Shown here piece by piece: positions 45,940 to 59,024 of a DNA stretch of 64,000 nt (position 1 is its first letter; each line of letters starts with the position of its first letter). The DNA comes from Siphonodentalium dalli. Lineage: Eukaryota > Mollusca > Scaphopoda > Gadilida > Siphonodentaliidae. Position numbers and translations under genes: made by a program. The stretch spans positions 258,698,077 through 258,762,076 of the forward strand of contig CP136061.1 in the NCBI GenBank assembly GCA_032622095.1, in the 5' to 3' direction. The notes under the pieces are model-generated. The model was not told the origin of the DNA, searched no databases, and was given only the letters and a program-made list of their open reading frames with translations.

Positions 45940-46990
45940 TACCAATAACCAGTCAGTTTAACCAGAACCTGATCCTGATCAATAAATCCGTTACACATCC
46001 TCATGCACAATTAAGTCATATAGTCATGTGAGTTCTGGTGTCAACTGTAGGCGAAAAGTCGTCGTCACACACACCCAAAACTATCAACTCAAATTTGGAA
46101 TATTGAATTCGGTATCACACTTTGTTAAACAGTTGTCAGTTCGCTTCATGTACACGCGACTTATCCTCCCAAAATATCATAATAAACCATTCAGTAATAT
46201 CCCTTAATCCATGGCGAATGTAGCGAGTATTGTTTACACCAACAGCGAGAAATGTCATCCATTATTGATTCTATATATAACGTTGTAGTGCAGCTATCCG
46301 GGTGTGTGGTAATTCAACACCATGCATTGTTCACTCTTCCTGTATCTGTATCTGTATAATTATGTTGATATTTCAGTGCAGGAACTTATAGACGCGCTGC
46401 GGCACTGGTCCATGGGCTACCACGGCCGAGTAACATTATTGACGCTGTGGTGACTCCAGTAGCGTTCTTTAACGTGCACACACCAAGTCACGGGTACATG
46501 AGTCAGCCATTAATATCCACATCGGACAGCAGTCTCCACCCACGACAACATACATGTACATGGATACATGTTGCAATGGTCAGCCTTTTGCATTCGGGTC
46601 TTTGTTCAATGATCTCGAATGAGACTATATTCAGTCTGATATACTTGCAGTCAGATGCTCGTAGCCCGTTTATATATAACCATGGGTATATGTCAGATAT
46701 AACCGTACAAAAAATAAGTTCTTTTCACCGTGTATTTATTCATGGTGTGCGTGCCTGTGGTTGTCCGTAACATGGTGCCCGGTGTTATTGCTTTAAAAGG
46801 TAATCATGTTCGACTGGTGTTGTCAGATTGGTAATATGAGATTAGCGGTTTCAATGTCTTGTCTGGTCACATTTACTGTTTGAACTTTGTCTGAAATAGA
46901 CGCACTTTTTATACTAGAATTTGCGCAACAGGAGCGCTGGGTAATCGCACGTCGAGTTGGTTGAAGGGATTTTAGAAAAAGTATTTATAT
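45940..46990. other. No gene recognised
   Basis: Flank upstream of the Spec3-like start. It contains a 107-codon plus-strand frame (46447-46770) without domain or splice support. The 5' regulatory region of the gene presumably lies here. Confidence 0.45.
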
Positions 46991-47700
46991 GATATAGACA
47001 GAGACGTGGCGACAAGGGGGGGGGGGGGGGGGGGGCTTGGGGTGTCTCACCCCCAACTTTGGTCAAAATGTTCAACAGTTGGAAATTTCATACCTGCCAA
47101 AACATTAGTTGGAAATTTCACACCAACATTAAGTTGAAAATGTTCTTGTAGTTTGATTTTCAAACAATTTATGTGCATATTTTCCTATTTTTGGTAAATA
47201 TTTTGGACTGAAATGGTCATCAGTCGGAAATTTCCAACCTTAGGAGGGTGACAGGTTGGAAATTTCCAACACTTGGACAGTTTGTGTCCTGGTCCCTCCC
47301 CCGTGGCCAGTCAAAAAACTGCTAGTTAATTTAAGAAAACAATATTGTCATGCATTTGGTAAATATTTTCCAACCTAAGTGTTTGAAATGTCCAACTCAA
47401 GGAAGGTTTGAGGCTAGTCTAGATGCTAGGATTTTGAGATTTTCTTGTTCAGATTAAAAAAAATCGTTGTCATTGTCAATTCCCCCGTGGCCAATACAAA
47501 ACTGCAAAACAATATTTTACTTCATTTGGTCAAACTTGTGGACTGAAATAGTCATCAGTTGGAGCGTTTTCCAACCTGAGGGGGAGTATGAGGTTTGAAA
47601 TTTCCAACACCAGGTGACCAGGAAAGGTTCAATTGAGGCCAGTCTATATATGCATGCTATGATTTAATATTTTCTTTTATAGTTTTAAAAATGTTCTCAC
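46991..47700. repeat. Interspersed repeat with poly-G and TTGGAAATTTC motifs, copy 1
   Basis: GGCGACAAG followed by a G20 run (47016-47035), then CTCACCCCCAAC and many TTGGAAATTTC / GAAATTTCCAAC motifs in both orientations. A diverged copy starts at about 48590 (GTCGACAAGGGTGG, CTTACCCCCAAT). No coding capacity was seen. Confidence 0.6.
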
Positions 47701-47854
47701 ACCGGGCCGAAGAACCATGGTCAACCCGGTGTGCCCCAAAACTAGTTTCTAGTTAGTTTCATACACGAGAATACATGTAGTCTGTACGTATGCGTGGATA
47801 AATAAAAAAAATACAAGCCATCTATATATATGCAAATAATTATAGTGAGACTTG

Positions 47855-47999
47855 TTTTAGGGGGTAGCAGGAAGACAGCCCGATAGGGCTAGGCTAACCC
47901 CCAACAATATATACAGCATTTATATTATTATATGTTACTGTCATTGTATTATTCATGTGTATATTGTAAATAAATTATCCTATCCTATCCTATCCTAGA
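47855..47999 (+). mobile_element. 3' end of a non-LTR retrotransposon (probable)
   Basis: GGGGGTAGCAGGAAGACAGC followed by GATAGGGCTAGGCTAACCCCC, then an AT-rich tail with AATAAAT and a terminal (TCCTA)n microsatellite (about 47979-47999). Short-motif tails of this kind end many LINE 3' UTRs. No reverse transcriptase remains. Confidence 0.45.
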
Positions 48000-48044
48000 C
48001 CATTAGATGTTATGATTTATTGTTCAGGTTAAACTATCTGAATT

Positions 48045-49340
48045 TTCAAACCTGGAATATAGGTTTTAAAAAAAATATATATAGGATATTAGGCGTGAGC
48101 AACTGATGTAAGGGGGGTGGTGCAAATGGAATTTGTGTTTGGGGTGATTCTGATTCAAGGGGGTGCAGTTGGAATTTCCCATGGTGGACACCCCCTACCG
48201 GAAACCATGTAGCCATGTCCCTGGATATAGAGAGGCAAACAGAACGATACCATATATATACAATATGCGGTTGCATCTAATTTGGATTTATTGGGATGTC
48301 TTTAGTGCACTTTTGTGGTTACGAGAGCTCATTTCCCCCTGATTTCTGTTCAATATGTGGTCTTCTTCTTTAAAAGTTTTATATGATTTCAAACAGGGGT
48401 GGCACCAGGATATCCCCGACAGGGGCGGGCTTTAGCTGCCGGGTGGACAATTACATAACTCACCGACGGGGGATGGCTATGACTCCCCGACAGGGCTGGG
48501 GTGTAGCCCCTGACCCCCGCCCCCCCCCCCACCCCCGGTGCCACCCAACATAACTTAGTATCGATTATTTAGAATGGGGTGTCAAGTAGGGACTTGTCGA
48601 CAAGGGTGGTTATGCAGGGGTCTTACCCCCAATTGTAGTCATACCTAATACCCCGAGCAAAATTAATTGGAAAATTCACACCAAAATTAGGTTGAAATTG
48701 TTCTCGTAGTTTGATTTTCCAACACTTTCTTAGTGACGAATTCGTTGTTTTTAGACCAACATTTGCATATTTCCCTTTGCAAAATTATGGACTCAAATGG
48801 CCATCAGTTGGCAATTTTGAAACCTATGGGTGAGTGTCAGGTTAATAATTTCTCAGAATTGGAAAACTTGAGGCCGGTCCATGCTATAGGATTGTCAAAT
48901 GTTCAGGTTCATATTTCAAAATAACCATCGGCCGACCCGTGTGTGCTGTGTCCTTGCCAGTAGTTACTCGCTAATTAATTTAAGAACAAATAGATCGGGG
49001 TGTAAATTTGTGTGGTGTTATACCACTAGATGTTAAGATGTTTTAATCTCATACTGGGCCGAACCATCTTTTTCACCCCCCCCCCCCCCGCACGACAAGT
49101 GGCCACAATATTACTTGTTCATTTGGAATAGTCTACCATCTGGTAGTCTGTGAGGGAACATTTGGGAAAAATCAAAGGGTGGGGTGCAAATTGATTTACG
49201 CAAACTTATGAGTTTGGTGTGGTTCAATGGGGTGGGGTGCAGTTGGAAATTCCAAGGTGGATACCACCCCAACGAAAACCCTCTAACCAAGTCTCGAGTG
49301 CCAAATATCCCACACTCAACCAGGGGTGCCTCGCGCAACT
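48045..49340. repeat. Interspersed repeat, copy 2, with poly-C tracts
   Basis: 48590-48730 parallels 47001-47165. 48110-48200 and 49175-49270 share GGTGGGGTGCARTTGGAA-type sequence plus a GGTGGA(T)ACC pattern. Poly-C runs occur at about 48517-48532 and 49077-49089. It appears to be a mosaic of two or three related insertions. Confidence 0.45.
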
Positions 49341-49344
49341 TTAG

Positions 49345-51030
49345 TTTCTGCCCTCGGCATAGGCTTATTTGTTTCTTATCCGATAATATACTTCACCGGC
49401 GGCAATGTATTAACCATACTCTGAAATAAAACGCTTCCGTGACGATCACACGATAAAGTCGTGCTGCAAGTAAGACGATAATTGTGTTGTAGAAATGATA
49501 CGGAAGACCGATTGTCAAAAAAATCAACATCAAAATAAACAGGGCAAGACTTATCGATCCAAACTGTGGAGTGTGTTTTCGTTGTGTATTTTTCGCATAT
49601 ACCCATGTAGTCCATGAGCCAGGACTGAAAACGGTACCATTTTAGTGGGCAAATTCTATTAACATTTTTCTGAAAGCTTATAATCTGAAGTTTATGTCAG
49701 TTTATGTCAGTTTATGTTTCCATGGCAACGGAACTTGTTTTTGGCTGGTATAACAAATATGCATATAATGGTTTATAACAAGAAAGTTTAATGCAGTAAG
49801 TCTATATTTGCGTTGACATGGGGTAACGCCCTCGGTGGGCTTTCGTTTGACATTGGGGATTTCAGCACTATAGGTCAAGGTCATATGCAAAGGTCAAGGT
49901 CATTGACCAAACTATTAGCTTTTTCCATATATGGTCACACATTTTCTACCCACTAAGCATATATATCAGATTTGAATACGTTATCTTTGCTCCGAAATAA
50001 TATCCAGCAGATAGGCTACACAGATAACTGAATTAGTACTGAAATGGATGAACCCGTCATGAGATATAGGCCTTTGAACTTAGTGACCATTTTCCAAAAT
50101 GGGTCAAAATCAGTTATTTCACTAGATATAGTGCTTTGTGCATTTTATTTAGTAAGTTACTTACTCTTTATGGTAGTTTTTTTATATTATAACTTCATGT
50201 GAAGAGATATTTTAGCTTCACGGTAATCCAAGCTTATCAAGATCGTTTTATGCAGCATTTAGTGAACATATCCTGTGATCAAATGGTTATTTCTCTGTGT
50301 TGCTATGGTAACCAAATGGAAATTCATCTTTTTTCGCATGTAATATGATAAGTATCATTTCACAATCAAGGGTATGGAATTGAAATCAACTTAAGGTTGA
50401 CGCATGACTAATTTATCAATTTATCTATTGGTCAATGTAATCGATCAAACGATATATCCACTGGCTTCTGTTTCCATAACAACCTATCAGAGCAGTTTAA
50501 CAGGACGGAACCAAAAACAGCATCAACCCAATCGATATCCCATGCTGTTGAGGACCGATAAAACTTGGTCGGTTTACCAATGTGGAATCTATGTTTGATA
50601 CAATGCGTACTCTTCATACATGATTATACTTCAAGTAATGGTGCTAACAACAGAACCAAACATTTAAAAAATTCCCAATAATAATGCTGTATGATTAAGA
50701 GTTGCGTACTTAAACGAGATATCACACGTATGTGTATCGAATATTCCAATTAATTATGTAAAAAATGTAGAGAAAATCTACAAGCAATTGTTTCTGTTTG
50801 GAAAATATTATATATATTATATTGAAATTGTGAAGTTATAAGTAATTCTGCATTCGATTAACATCTGATAAGGTATATAGTTTCACGATCACTAAAGTTA
50901 TAAGATGAATTTAGTAGTCAGTATGTTTAGCAGCGTGTTTGACAGATTGTACGTCACTGTAATTTCAAACGAGACTATCGGTATGAAACTTGAATGGAAT
51001 ATGGTTGAACATAACAATCTATAGTCAATT
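49345..51030. other. No gene recognised
   Basis: AT-rich. A short AAGGTCA pair lies at 49873-49898. Two overlapping minus-strand frames near 49400-49640 follow an acceptor-like TTTTCAG, but neither has a recognisable domain. Confidence 0.4.
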
Positions 51031-51036
51031 CTTGAT

Positions 51037-51588
51037 TCAGGCATATTCATCTGAAGCATCGGCAAGTTCTGAATAGATTTCAACCTCTTCATTAAGTTGG
51101 TTGTTATGGTCCTGTTTTCGGCGCATGTTGGAGCACTTCAAACCATTGACGACACATGGACATGTTGGAGAACTGCACTTTTTCGAGCATTTACATGCCA
51201 GAAACTCCAGAACAGCTTCGGGTGCAGGTGGGCCAGTCATCCATTGTATAGCTATATCGCCATTCTTCGTTGTCCAGCCATGCTCGTCGGGGTCTTGAAC
51301 AATTGGTTTTGCTTCCAAACTTCTCCGCCAAATAGCAGCTTGGTAATTGGCCCGCAGGGTATGTTGTAGAAGACAATCTGAACATGGTGGAAGCTGGCTT
51401 GACTCAACCCGACCCGTCTTTGCTCTGAATATGTTGAATCGCATTGCATTCACATCAGTTGTTGTTGTTGACAGGCAATACAGCTTACACGTCAGCTCTT
51501 GAATTTCGGAGAACAAGTCGGCTGAAAGATCCCAGGATTCATTGATCGCGCACATGTGATTAATGCTAGCAGTGATTGGTGTGACCAT
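51037..51588 (-). CDS. TSO1/CXC-like cysteine-rich protein fragment
   Basis: 183 codons. LPPCSDCLLQHTLRANYQAA then IWRRSL, a HGW, WMTGPPAPEAVLEFLACKCS and KKCSSPTCPCVVNGLKCSN form a pattern I recall from a multicopy invertebrate family with a degenerate tesmin/TSO1 CXC motif. The Cys-rich part may bind zinc or DNA. The family also has a longer N-terminal region that is missing, so this is a last exon or a truncated copy. The ATG at 51588 is not well supported. The acidic tail ends SDEYA. Confidence 0.55.
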   Translation of the reverse strand: MVTPITASINHMCAINESWDLSADLFSEIQELTCKLYCLSTTTTDVNAMRFNIFRAKTGRVESSQLPPCSDCLLQHTLRANYQAAIWRRSLEAKPIVQDPDEHGWTTKNGDIAIQWMTGPPAPEAVLEFLACKCSKKCSSPTCPCVVNGLKCSNMRRKQDHNNQLNEEVEIYSELADASDEYA

Positions 51589-52063
51589 GTAAAATACATG
51601 GATACATGGATTTTACATACATAAATTACATACAAGTGTGTACCCACCCTTGCTAGAATATATTTACTTAGATAATGCATTGTGATGATAAAACACGTAT
51701 GTATCTTCGAGTGTTATAGTAATAGTATAATGTTATGGTGGTAGTACTATACTGGGTATCATCCTATCATTAATGAATATTGAATCACAGCATGTGTGGT
51801 TTCTCCACTGTGTGTCACGTATGATCATATTATTACTAAGAGTATTGTTATTTAAGTCTCATGGAAATTTGTTAATGTTGGGGAATTATCGGAAGCGGAT
51901 CAATTCTATGCATTTGATTAATTTCGATTCGATGTTTTAGAGGGACACTAAAACTCAGTTTTTTTCAATAACATATGCATAGTCCTTGATATGTGTAGGT
52001 CTAGTTTATGTGCCATATTTGGTTTTCGACTTTTTCAACAGAACATAACAGAAAATGTTGTTG

Positions 52064-52110
52064 TTGTCGCTGCTGCTGTTGCTGTTCATGTTGTTGTTGT
52101 TGCATTCGTT
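52064..52110. repeat. (GTT/GCT)n triplet-rich stretch
   Basis: GTTGTTGTTGTCGCTGCTGC and following GTT triplets. A ~55-bp tandem duplication (GTGAACTTAGAYTTGTRTGTC) follows at 52187-52282. Confidence 0.7.
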
Positions 52111-52385
52111 GGTATTTATATGTATACATGTAGTTCATATATCATATTGTTTTTCAATTTTAAAGACGACAAAGGAGAAAACGATGTGAACTTAGATTTG
52201 TATGTCGTTGTTGTTATTATGACTTGAAGTGTGAACTTAGACTTGTGTGTCGGTGTTGTTGTTGGTATTATAACTGGAGGTATCTAACCATGGCTTATTT
52301 AAAGCACACGGAGGTGTGAAGCCTCAAATGATACTGGCTTTTGTCACATTGCGGTCGGGATCCGAGGATTACAAACCATTGGTAA

Positions 52386-53412
52386 AGCCCCTGCCACTCT
52401 CAGGCCGGCGCTTGCAGTGCGCTGCAAAAGTATCAAAGCGCCCACCTAAACGCACTAAGGTCCCCAAGAACCGATTGGTGACGCAGTGGACACTGGCTAC
52501 GACGGGCAATGGTCCCCATGAGCACAAAGCAAGCGCAGAGGCTCTGCGTTCTGACCAAGGCGTAGTAAGCTTACCGCAGTTGCAGAGGAATTCTTGCTGC
52601 GACCAGGAGTAGCTTGTATCCGTCCTTGCTACGTCAACTGGGCGCTCATGTTGCTCGCTTTGCGCTGTCAGAGCGCCGCGCTTGTTTTGTGCATGCACAA
52701 AACAAGCGCAGAGTCTCGGCGTTCTGACCAAGGCGTAGTAAGCTTACTGCAGTTGCAGAGGAATTCTTGCTGCGACCACGAGTAGCTTGTATCCGGCCTT
52801 GCTACGGCAACGGGGCGCTCATGTCGTTCGCTTTGCGCTGTCGTGGCTACGGTACTGCGCCTGGTCAGCACGCCGAACCTCTGCGCACAAAACAAGCGCG
52901 GCGCTCTGGCGCTCAGGGGCGACCATGGGGACCCTCTCCCGTCCTAGCAAGTGTCAACTGTGTCACCAATCGGTTATTGGATACCTTAGTGCGCTTTGCT
53001 TGGCGCTTTGATAATTTTTCAGCGCCGGCCTGATCGCATCGGAGTGTGACAGTGGTTTAATCGGACAGCTAATCTATTGCGGATTGTTGGGTATACTCCC
53101 CACAACCTAGACACTGACTATGACTGGAGAACTCAGGAGACGCTTATTTATACTCTCCACGCCCACACAGAGAACGTTTTGCAAACTTATTGAGAACGTA
53201 CTAGCAACACAATAACAGCGACTGTAGCACCAAGGACTAGAGAAAGCACAACGAGAGCGTGAGACTTGACAAAGCAGGAACGCAATTGGAGCATACTTTG
53301 TGTTAACAGTTTGATAATTTTGGACAGTTTTCCGCGCTCCTCCTGCGTATTACTCATATTTTGGTACCTTTTCAGCGCAATGCAAGCACCGGCCTGGGTG
53401 TGACAGGGGTTT
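52386..53412. mobile_element. GC-rich inverted-repeat element with internal duplication
   Basis: CCCCTGCCACTCTCAGGCCG then GCGCTTGCAGTGCGCTG at the left is inverted at 53368-53412 (CAGCGCAATGCAAGCACCGG then GTGTGACAGGGG). A second nested inverted pair of about 100 bp lies at 52431-52525 and 52918-53010. Between them a ~165-bp segment with GTTCTGACCAAGGCGTAGTA is tandemly duplicated (about 52520-52685 and 52695-52855). GC content is far above the flanks. No transposase was seen. Confidence 0.6.
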
Positions 53413-53419
53413 AAATACG

Positions 53420-56400
53420 TGAAATACTTTTTTTCTGATGTTACCAGTCATAGTACAAAGGCAGTCGATTATTAACAGTACGGGAAAATAAACAGCGTTC
53501 CTTATTATTATATTCCCGATGTAGCAAACATGAAGAGAGTATGTCTGACTGCATTGCTATGCGAATTCAATTGTTCAGATTATACAAAGTTTTCCCTCCC
53601 CTCAAATTAAGTATATATAAATTGAAGACCCAAATAAGCAATGTTATTTTAAGCTATCGTTGTACATTCTGGTGATGTTCTTTTTATTATACAGATAGCC
53701 CGACGTTATCGGAGATGGAACTCAAATAGCAGTTTTTCTCTGGAATGTCACTCAATCTGGCATATGTATTCACAGTCGTATTTCTTTGAACACTCAACGT
53801 CGTTCACGTAGAAACCCGAGGTCGCCTGCAAGCTGGAACATTCATCGCCGAGACTTCTTGGTTCACCAACCCCCCCATCTAATCCAACTTATCATCTGTC
53901 CATTGTGGCGCCTCCATGATGTTCCACCATCGTGGCGACTTGTACCGTCTACGAGCAATGCGTCGTGTGTACCTGTGTCGATATGAATGGATACTGTAAT
54001 GCCTTATATTAAGGCCACATGGCGGGTTGCGCTCCAAAATACACCCAATAATATTTATTTTTTTAATTTCTCCCGACATCGAATAAATAAATCGACGAAT
54101 ACCTGTTCTGCCTGTTAGCGAGCATTTTATGTCCCAGAAAGAGGCATTGAAATCATACAAAATGCAATTTGTAGCACGGTGTTCGAGCCCCGACGAATTC
54201 ATCGGAATTCTGGAATCGGAAACGGAAGTGCCGGAAAAGGTATATTGCGTTACCATAACACTTTCTATACTACACTCTTTAAAAAATAGGTACGTAGGTA
54301 CTAAGCTTTGTCCCAGGGGGAGTATCAACTTTTTGGTACTCTGGAGTACCAAAAGTTTAGGTACTCTTTGGTACTCTAGAGTACCAACTTTTTGGTATAT
54401 ATACCGTTTTTTTTTAATTTGACAGACCCCAATCAACACAAATATATACGACCCCGATTGATATAGTCCAAAGCACAATTGCTAAACCCAATAACCGAAC
54501 GTAAGTTTACAAAAAGTCAATGTTATACTCCAAATTGTTATAGTCTCTTTATAATAATTTCTGATGACAAATCGATTTTTGGGAATTTTAGGTCAGTAAT
54601 TGTGTCCAAAAACCGTGGTCATAAGATGTATACTTTGGCTTATTTTACCAAAAATCTGCATCACAACATGCTGTTACATTACCAGTGCGACAGCGAAACC
54701 ATTTGACACATCAACGAGTGTGTGTCCAAATGCTAATCACCTAATCTAACTGTATTTACCAAGCATAGCCCTTGCCGGTCAAAATAATTTATGCCAACAA
54801 AAAATTGTTTTATTGCATTTCAAACTTAAAAATAGCATTTAAAACAACAATCTGTAATTTAAATTCAACATGCATTCATGAGTTAGGTTCATTGTACATC
54901 ATGCTGGGTGATTTTTCAGAATATATCAAAATAAGAACAATATAATGCTATAGCAACCACTTCTTAACTCAGATAACACAAAAACCATTCAGTGCATGAC
55001 ATTAGATTATCAATTAGTCAAGCGCGCACTGAAATGTATCAAAGTAAACTCTTCATGATCCATTTAATGTTAACTATGATTCCTTGTCGCCAGTTATTCG
55101 TGTCACAATCAACTAATTATTTCCCATAGGCGATGTTATGGTTAAGCAATGCCCACGATTCATTATGGTACTAAGCCAAACTTGAGATATTTTGGCGTTG
55201 AGAACTCAATGTCGGACGTAAGTTATCAAAAACGAAATGGTACCTTACCATACTTATTCCTGGAAATAAATTAGCATTTCCACAACTACCCCTTTTAGTG
55301 CAAAACATTTCAGAATTGAAAAAGGACCCCACCCTAACCAATTTGGCGACGCTTGACAAAAATGGCCGAGGAATTAACATAGCCCATTAATTTCTTTTTT
55401 CTTTCATAATAAACAACCGAAAATATAATACACCATTCAGCTCCTGGTATATTTGTTATGCTGGCTCGAGTTACCCTACACAACTGCCAAACAAAGGGGC
55501 GTAATTTCAATTATTTAGTTGCATATAACATAGAGTGGCCCAATTGTGTGCTCTTATTTGTCCCTTGTGTGTCAATGGGATTCCGCGGAATGTTTTCAAT
55601 TCTCGCATACAAATTGGGGTAAACATGCGGGCAATTTCGCTTATTGTATAATCGAAACATGCAGCTATTGTGACTCTCAGCGAATCACATTATAGAATCG
55701 GACCAGGAAGAATTTAAAAAAAACATTTCTTACGACTTCTGCGTAGATAATAGACCCATACAGATATTGACTCCTTGCACATATCGTTTTTGTATATTCA
55801 TGCCAGCTTATGTAGCCTATTTATTGAGCAGATCGATTCTCAGTTGTACCTGGCGGCATTCGCCAACTCATTTATACTGTAAGTGGCATATTCTATCGTA
55901 TCATTCTTCTTAGTTACATTTCCTGTTTCATCTGTTCCATTTGTATGTACCAAATGATATGTATATATGATTAATTATACAATGTATATCGAATCTTCAG
56001 TATTGGAGGAAATAAAGGTATATATAAATGCAATCCCAATTCCCACACACAACTACCGGTGCAAGTATATTTGCGATATTAAGGCCATTAGTCCGCATTT
56101 GTGACATAGGTTGGTGCATTGGTAAATGTACCGCGTTTCTTCTCAATAGTTTCGTGGAATTATACATTACAGTATTCAAATTTAGAGAGTCGGTTTACCG
56201 TTTTAGTAAGCAGCACCGAAATCAAGACGAAACGCAGTTCTACTAACAGCACATTTCTAATGATCTGCATTCTCAAAATGTGACAAATCTTGATCCACCA
56301 GTATGAAACCATTAATTTAGTCGACTTCTATGCTATGACAAAATGTGTCTCTGGAAGGAAAGTTTGACAGCATTCAATGAATTTGTAAACAAATTTGTAT

Positions 56401-56440
56401 CCCCGGAATCAACCTGTTACGGAAACACTCCCTCGTGAAA
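53420..56440. other. No gene recognised
   Basis: AT-rich. It includes a 199-codon minus-strand frame (53879-54478) with no domain, overlapping GGTACTCTGGAGTACC and GGTACTCTAGAGTACC palindromes (54336-54392). A repeat with CATGCAGCTATTGTG / AATCGGACCAGGAAGAA sits at about 55625-55720. Confidence 0.4.
55625..55720. repeat. Interspersed ~95-bp repeat, copy 1 of 3
   Basis: ATAATCGAAACATGCAGCTA, then GCGAATCAC, then ATCGGACCAGGAAGAA. Diverged copies lie at about 59025-59120 and 59205-59295 in the same orientation. Confidence 0.55.
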
Positions 56441-56670
56441 ATAGGTTCATAATCAACCTATAATATTAACATATGTGTATTATCAACATATAATATTAAC
56501 ATATGTTCATAATCGACCTATAATGTTAACATATGTTCATAATCGACCTATAATATTAACATATGTTCATAATCGACCTATACTATTAACATAAAATTAT
56601 GTTCATAATCGACCTATAATATTAACATATGTTCATAATCGACCTATAATATTAACATAATTATGTTCAT
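56441..56670. repeat. 30-bp minisatellite
   Basis: About seven copies of ATATGTTCATAATCGACCTA plus TAATATTAAC. Some carry an extra ATAAATT or lack CGACC. Confidence 0.9.
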
Positions 56671-57507
56671 ATTGGATTATTCTTTCTGAAATAAGCCGAT
56701 AGTGGACTTATATTAATTATTCCGTTTTACCTCGTGGGCCACAATGAAAACACATTTTAAAGAGCGTACATCAGTTAAGTCTTGATTTGGTTTATTCATG
56801 TTACCGTCCGCCGCTCAAAATGAACTTTCCTAATGATAATAGCAGTAAAACACTCGAAATTATGCGATTCAACGCCGATTATTAACTTAAGACAAATTCT
56901 ACTATAAGCTGGTAACGCGCTGATTCTCGGGAGAGCATGCTGGGCAGAAACGAACATACCATCAGCCTTCAAACCATCGCTGACTGTCAACATTTAGAGA
57001 AATGTGTTAAGGAGTCTAGATATTCAAATTATAATTTAGGAAGTGACAGCATGCAATGCAAACTGCCGGCAACAATATTATCTACTGCAAAAGTAACTTG
57101 TCATACAAACGAGCAATAATTATCATTTTAACATACTTAGTTCAAAACAATTGAAGGCTTACTTTTAGTATTGGCAAAACATTCCTCTGTAGAAAATTTT
57201 GTTAACATAAAACATTTACACATGAACACATGTTTACCTAAGAAACACGCAACTTGAAATTGGATATTGATGATTTTGCACACAGTTTCAGTTTTCTTCA
57301 GAAAAATGATCTGAATTGATATTATTTAGCCAAAATGTACATAATAGTGATGGTTATGTAATTTTTTCTTTACAATGACCTTGTCATAAATACAAAACAT
57401 GCACTTCAGAAATGAGACTGCATGTTCACGGATAATTGTCATATCCCACCTGAAACACGTTTTATATTCTCATTCTTAACCCTTTGAATCATTTGATGTA
57501 TTATATA

Positions 57508-57646
57508 GAGAATAATCACTTGATTGGACTGGTGACGTAACATAATTCACGGGAGGCAGGGACGTTGTACAAACACTAGAGCGCCGCATTGTATGACATA
57601 ATAGTCCCTGCCTCGAATTAATTAGTTCAATCAAGTGATTATTCTG
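57508..57646. mobile_element. MITE-like inverted repeat (139 bp)
   Basis: AGAATAATCACTTGATTGGA at the left and TCAATCAAGTGATTATTCT at the right. An inner pair, GGCAGGGAC and GTCCCTGCC, extends the fold. No coding capacity. Confidence 0.6.
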
Positions 57647-57923
57647 TGTATTATATATGCCACTATGAGTCATATAGTCTATGACATTTGATTTACCAGA
57701 AATCCAAGAATTATTCGGCCGTTATGCGCATGAATAATAAATGTCGATAGCGCGTATAAATACATAACGGGTTAGTTAAAGTGACATAATTCACTAGTGA
57801 AATTATCGTTTATAATCACTCGAGAAATCAAGGTAAATCACACTGGAATGTAATAAAAAAATACGCCCCCACATTGGGATATAGAGTTTCTTGTTACGAA
57901 GGCCAATTTTGATACATTATATG

Positions 57924-58883
57924 CAGTGTTCGCGCTGGATCGAAATTTTCTTTAGCCAAAAGTTTAGCCAAATGAAAATTTTATTAGCCAAATGAAAAAA
58001 ACTTTAGCCAAATTTTTTTTGGCCAAATTAAACAAAATATGGCCAAATTAAATCATCGTTTAATGGTCGGTTCACAATTAATGACTAAAACGTCAAATCT
58101 AACAGGCACAGGTAAAATACACAATAATTTAACTAATTTTGATGAACTAGAAATATTTTTATATATGTCATTTATTAAAAAATTATTAATCTTTATGTGA
58201 AAGAGTGATTTGGGGGGGGGGGGGGGGGTAACCCGGGATTGGGTATACGGATATTTCCCAACCGGACATTTCCCCACTTTCTTCTTTTAAATCATTAAAT
58301 ATTAATTATCCTTGCGAAAATATCTAAGTGACATCTCTGGAAACTAATAACTTAATATTGTTACGCCATTATCAAATTACAATCTGTCATAAACGCATGG
58401 ATATTATTTTGAATGTATCGGTATTGACGAAAAATAGCGACAAAATATCTGTCGTGATTCACATTTGGCTGATTAAGCTATTGTCTTACACTTGGTGCTC
58501 ATAAACCTTGGCCGTCATAAATACAATGTCATCATAAACATGCATTGTGCAGGAGCCCCGTGAGTGACCATACAGACAATGGGGGATTAGCGGATTAAAT
58601 GTAAAATAATGATATGACCTTTTGCTGTTTCGTGCAGAGTGACGGGTTTCCCTTTGAACTGTCCGCGATCGGGTTTCGGGTTTCCACGTACGTATACGAT
58701 GTTTTCGGACAAGATCGTTCACATCACAGAATTAAAAACCCACTTGCCAAAAATTCATGCGTCCAGTCTCTATTTGGGGTCAAAAAAAGTTTAGCCAAAA
58801 GTTTAGCCAAATGAAATTTTTATTAGCCAAATTCGAAAAAGATTAGCCATTGGCTAATTTGGCTACCGACAGCGCGAACACTG
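57924..58883. mobile_element. Nonautonomous hAT element (960 bp)
   Basis: The ends are CAGTGTTCGCGCT and AGCGCGAACACTG, an exact 13-bp terminal inverted repeat of hAT type, flanked by perfect 8-bp duplications ATTATATG (57916-57923 and 58884-58891). Subterminal blocks carry repeated TTAGCCAAA motifs at both ends. A poly-G tract lies at about 58212-58227. No transposase frame is recognisable. Confidence 0.85.
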
Positions 58884-59024
58884 ATTATATGTATACTATG
58901 TGCCTATTGCGTCGGTGTGGCCGATACTTCGGCCCGGCGAGTCATAGCCTTTTAACGACATGTTGGTATTTCGGTCCGTCAGGTTCAAGGGATTAACAAA
59001 CAAATAACTGGAGGGAACGTGTGC

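Noticed and set aside
49376-49640. Possible exon after an acceptor-like TTTTCAG on the minus strand, with two alternative frames, one strongly hydrophobic
   Set aside because: Neither frame matched a family I know and no partner exon was found, so it cannot be supported.
53879-54478. 199-codon minus-strand frame
   Set aside because: No recognisable domain, covers palindromic GGTACTC repeats, and composition is like the AT-rich flank. No splice or promoter support.
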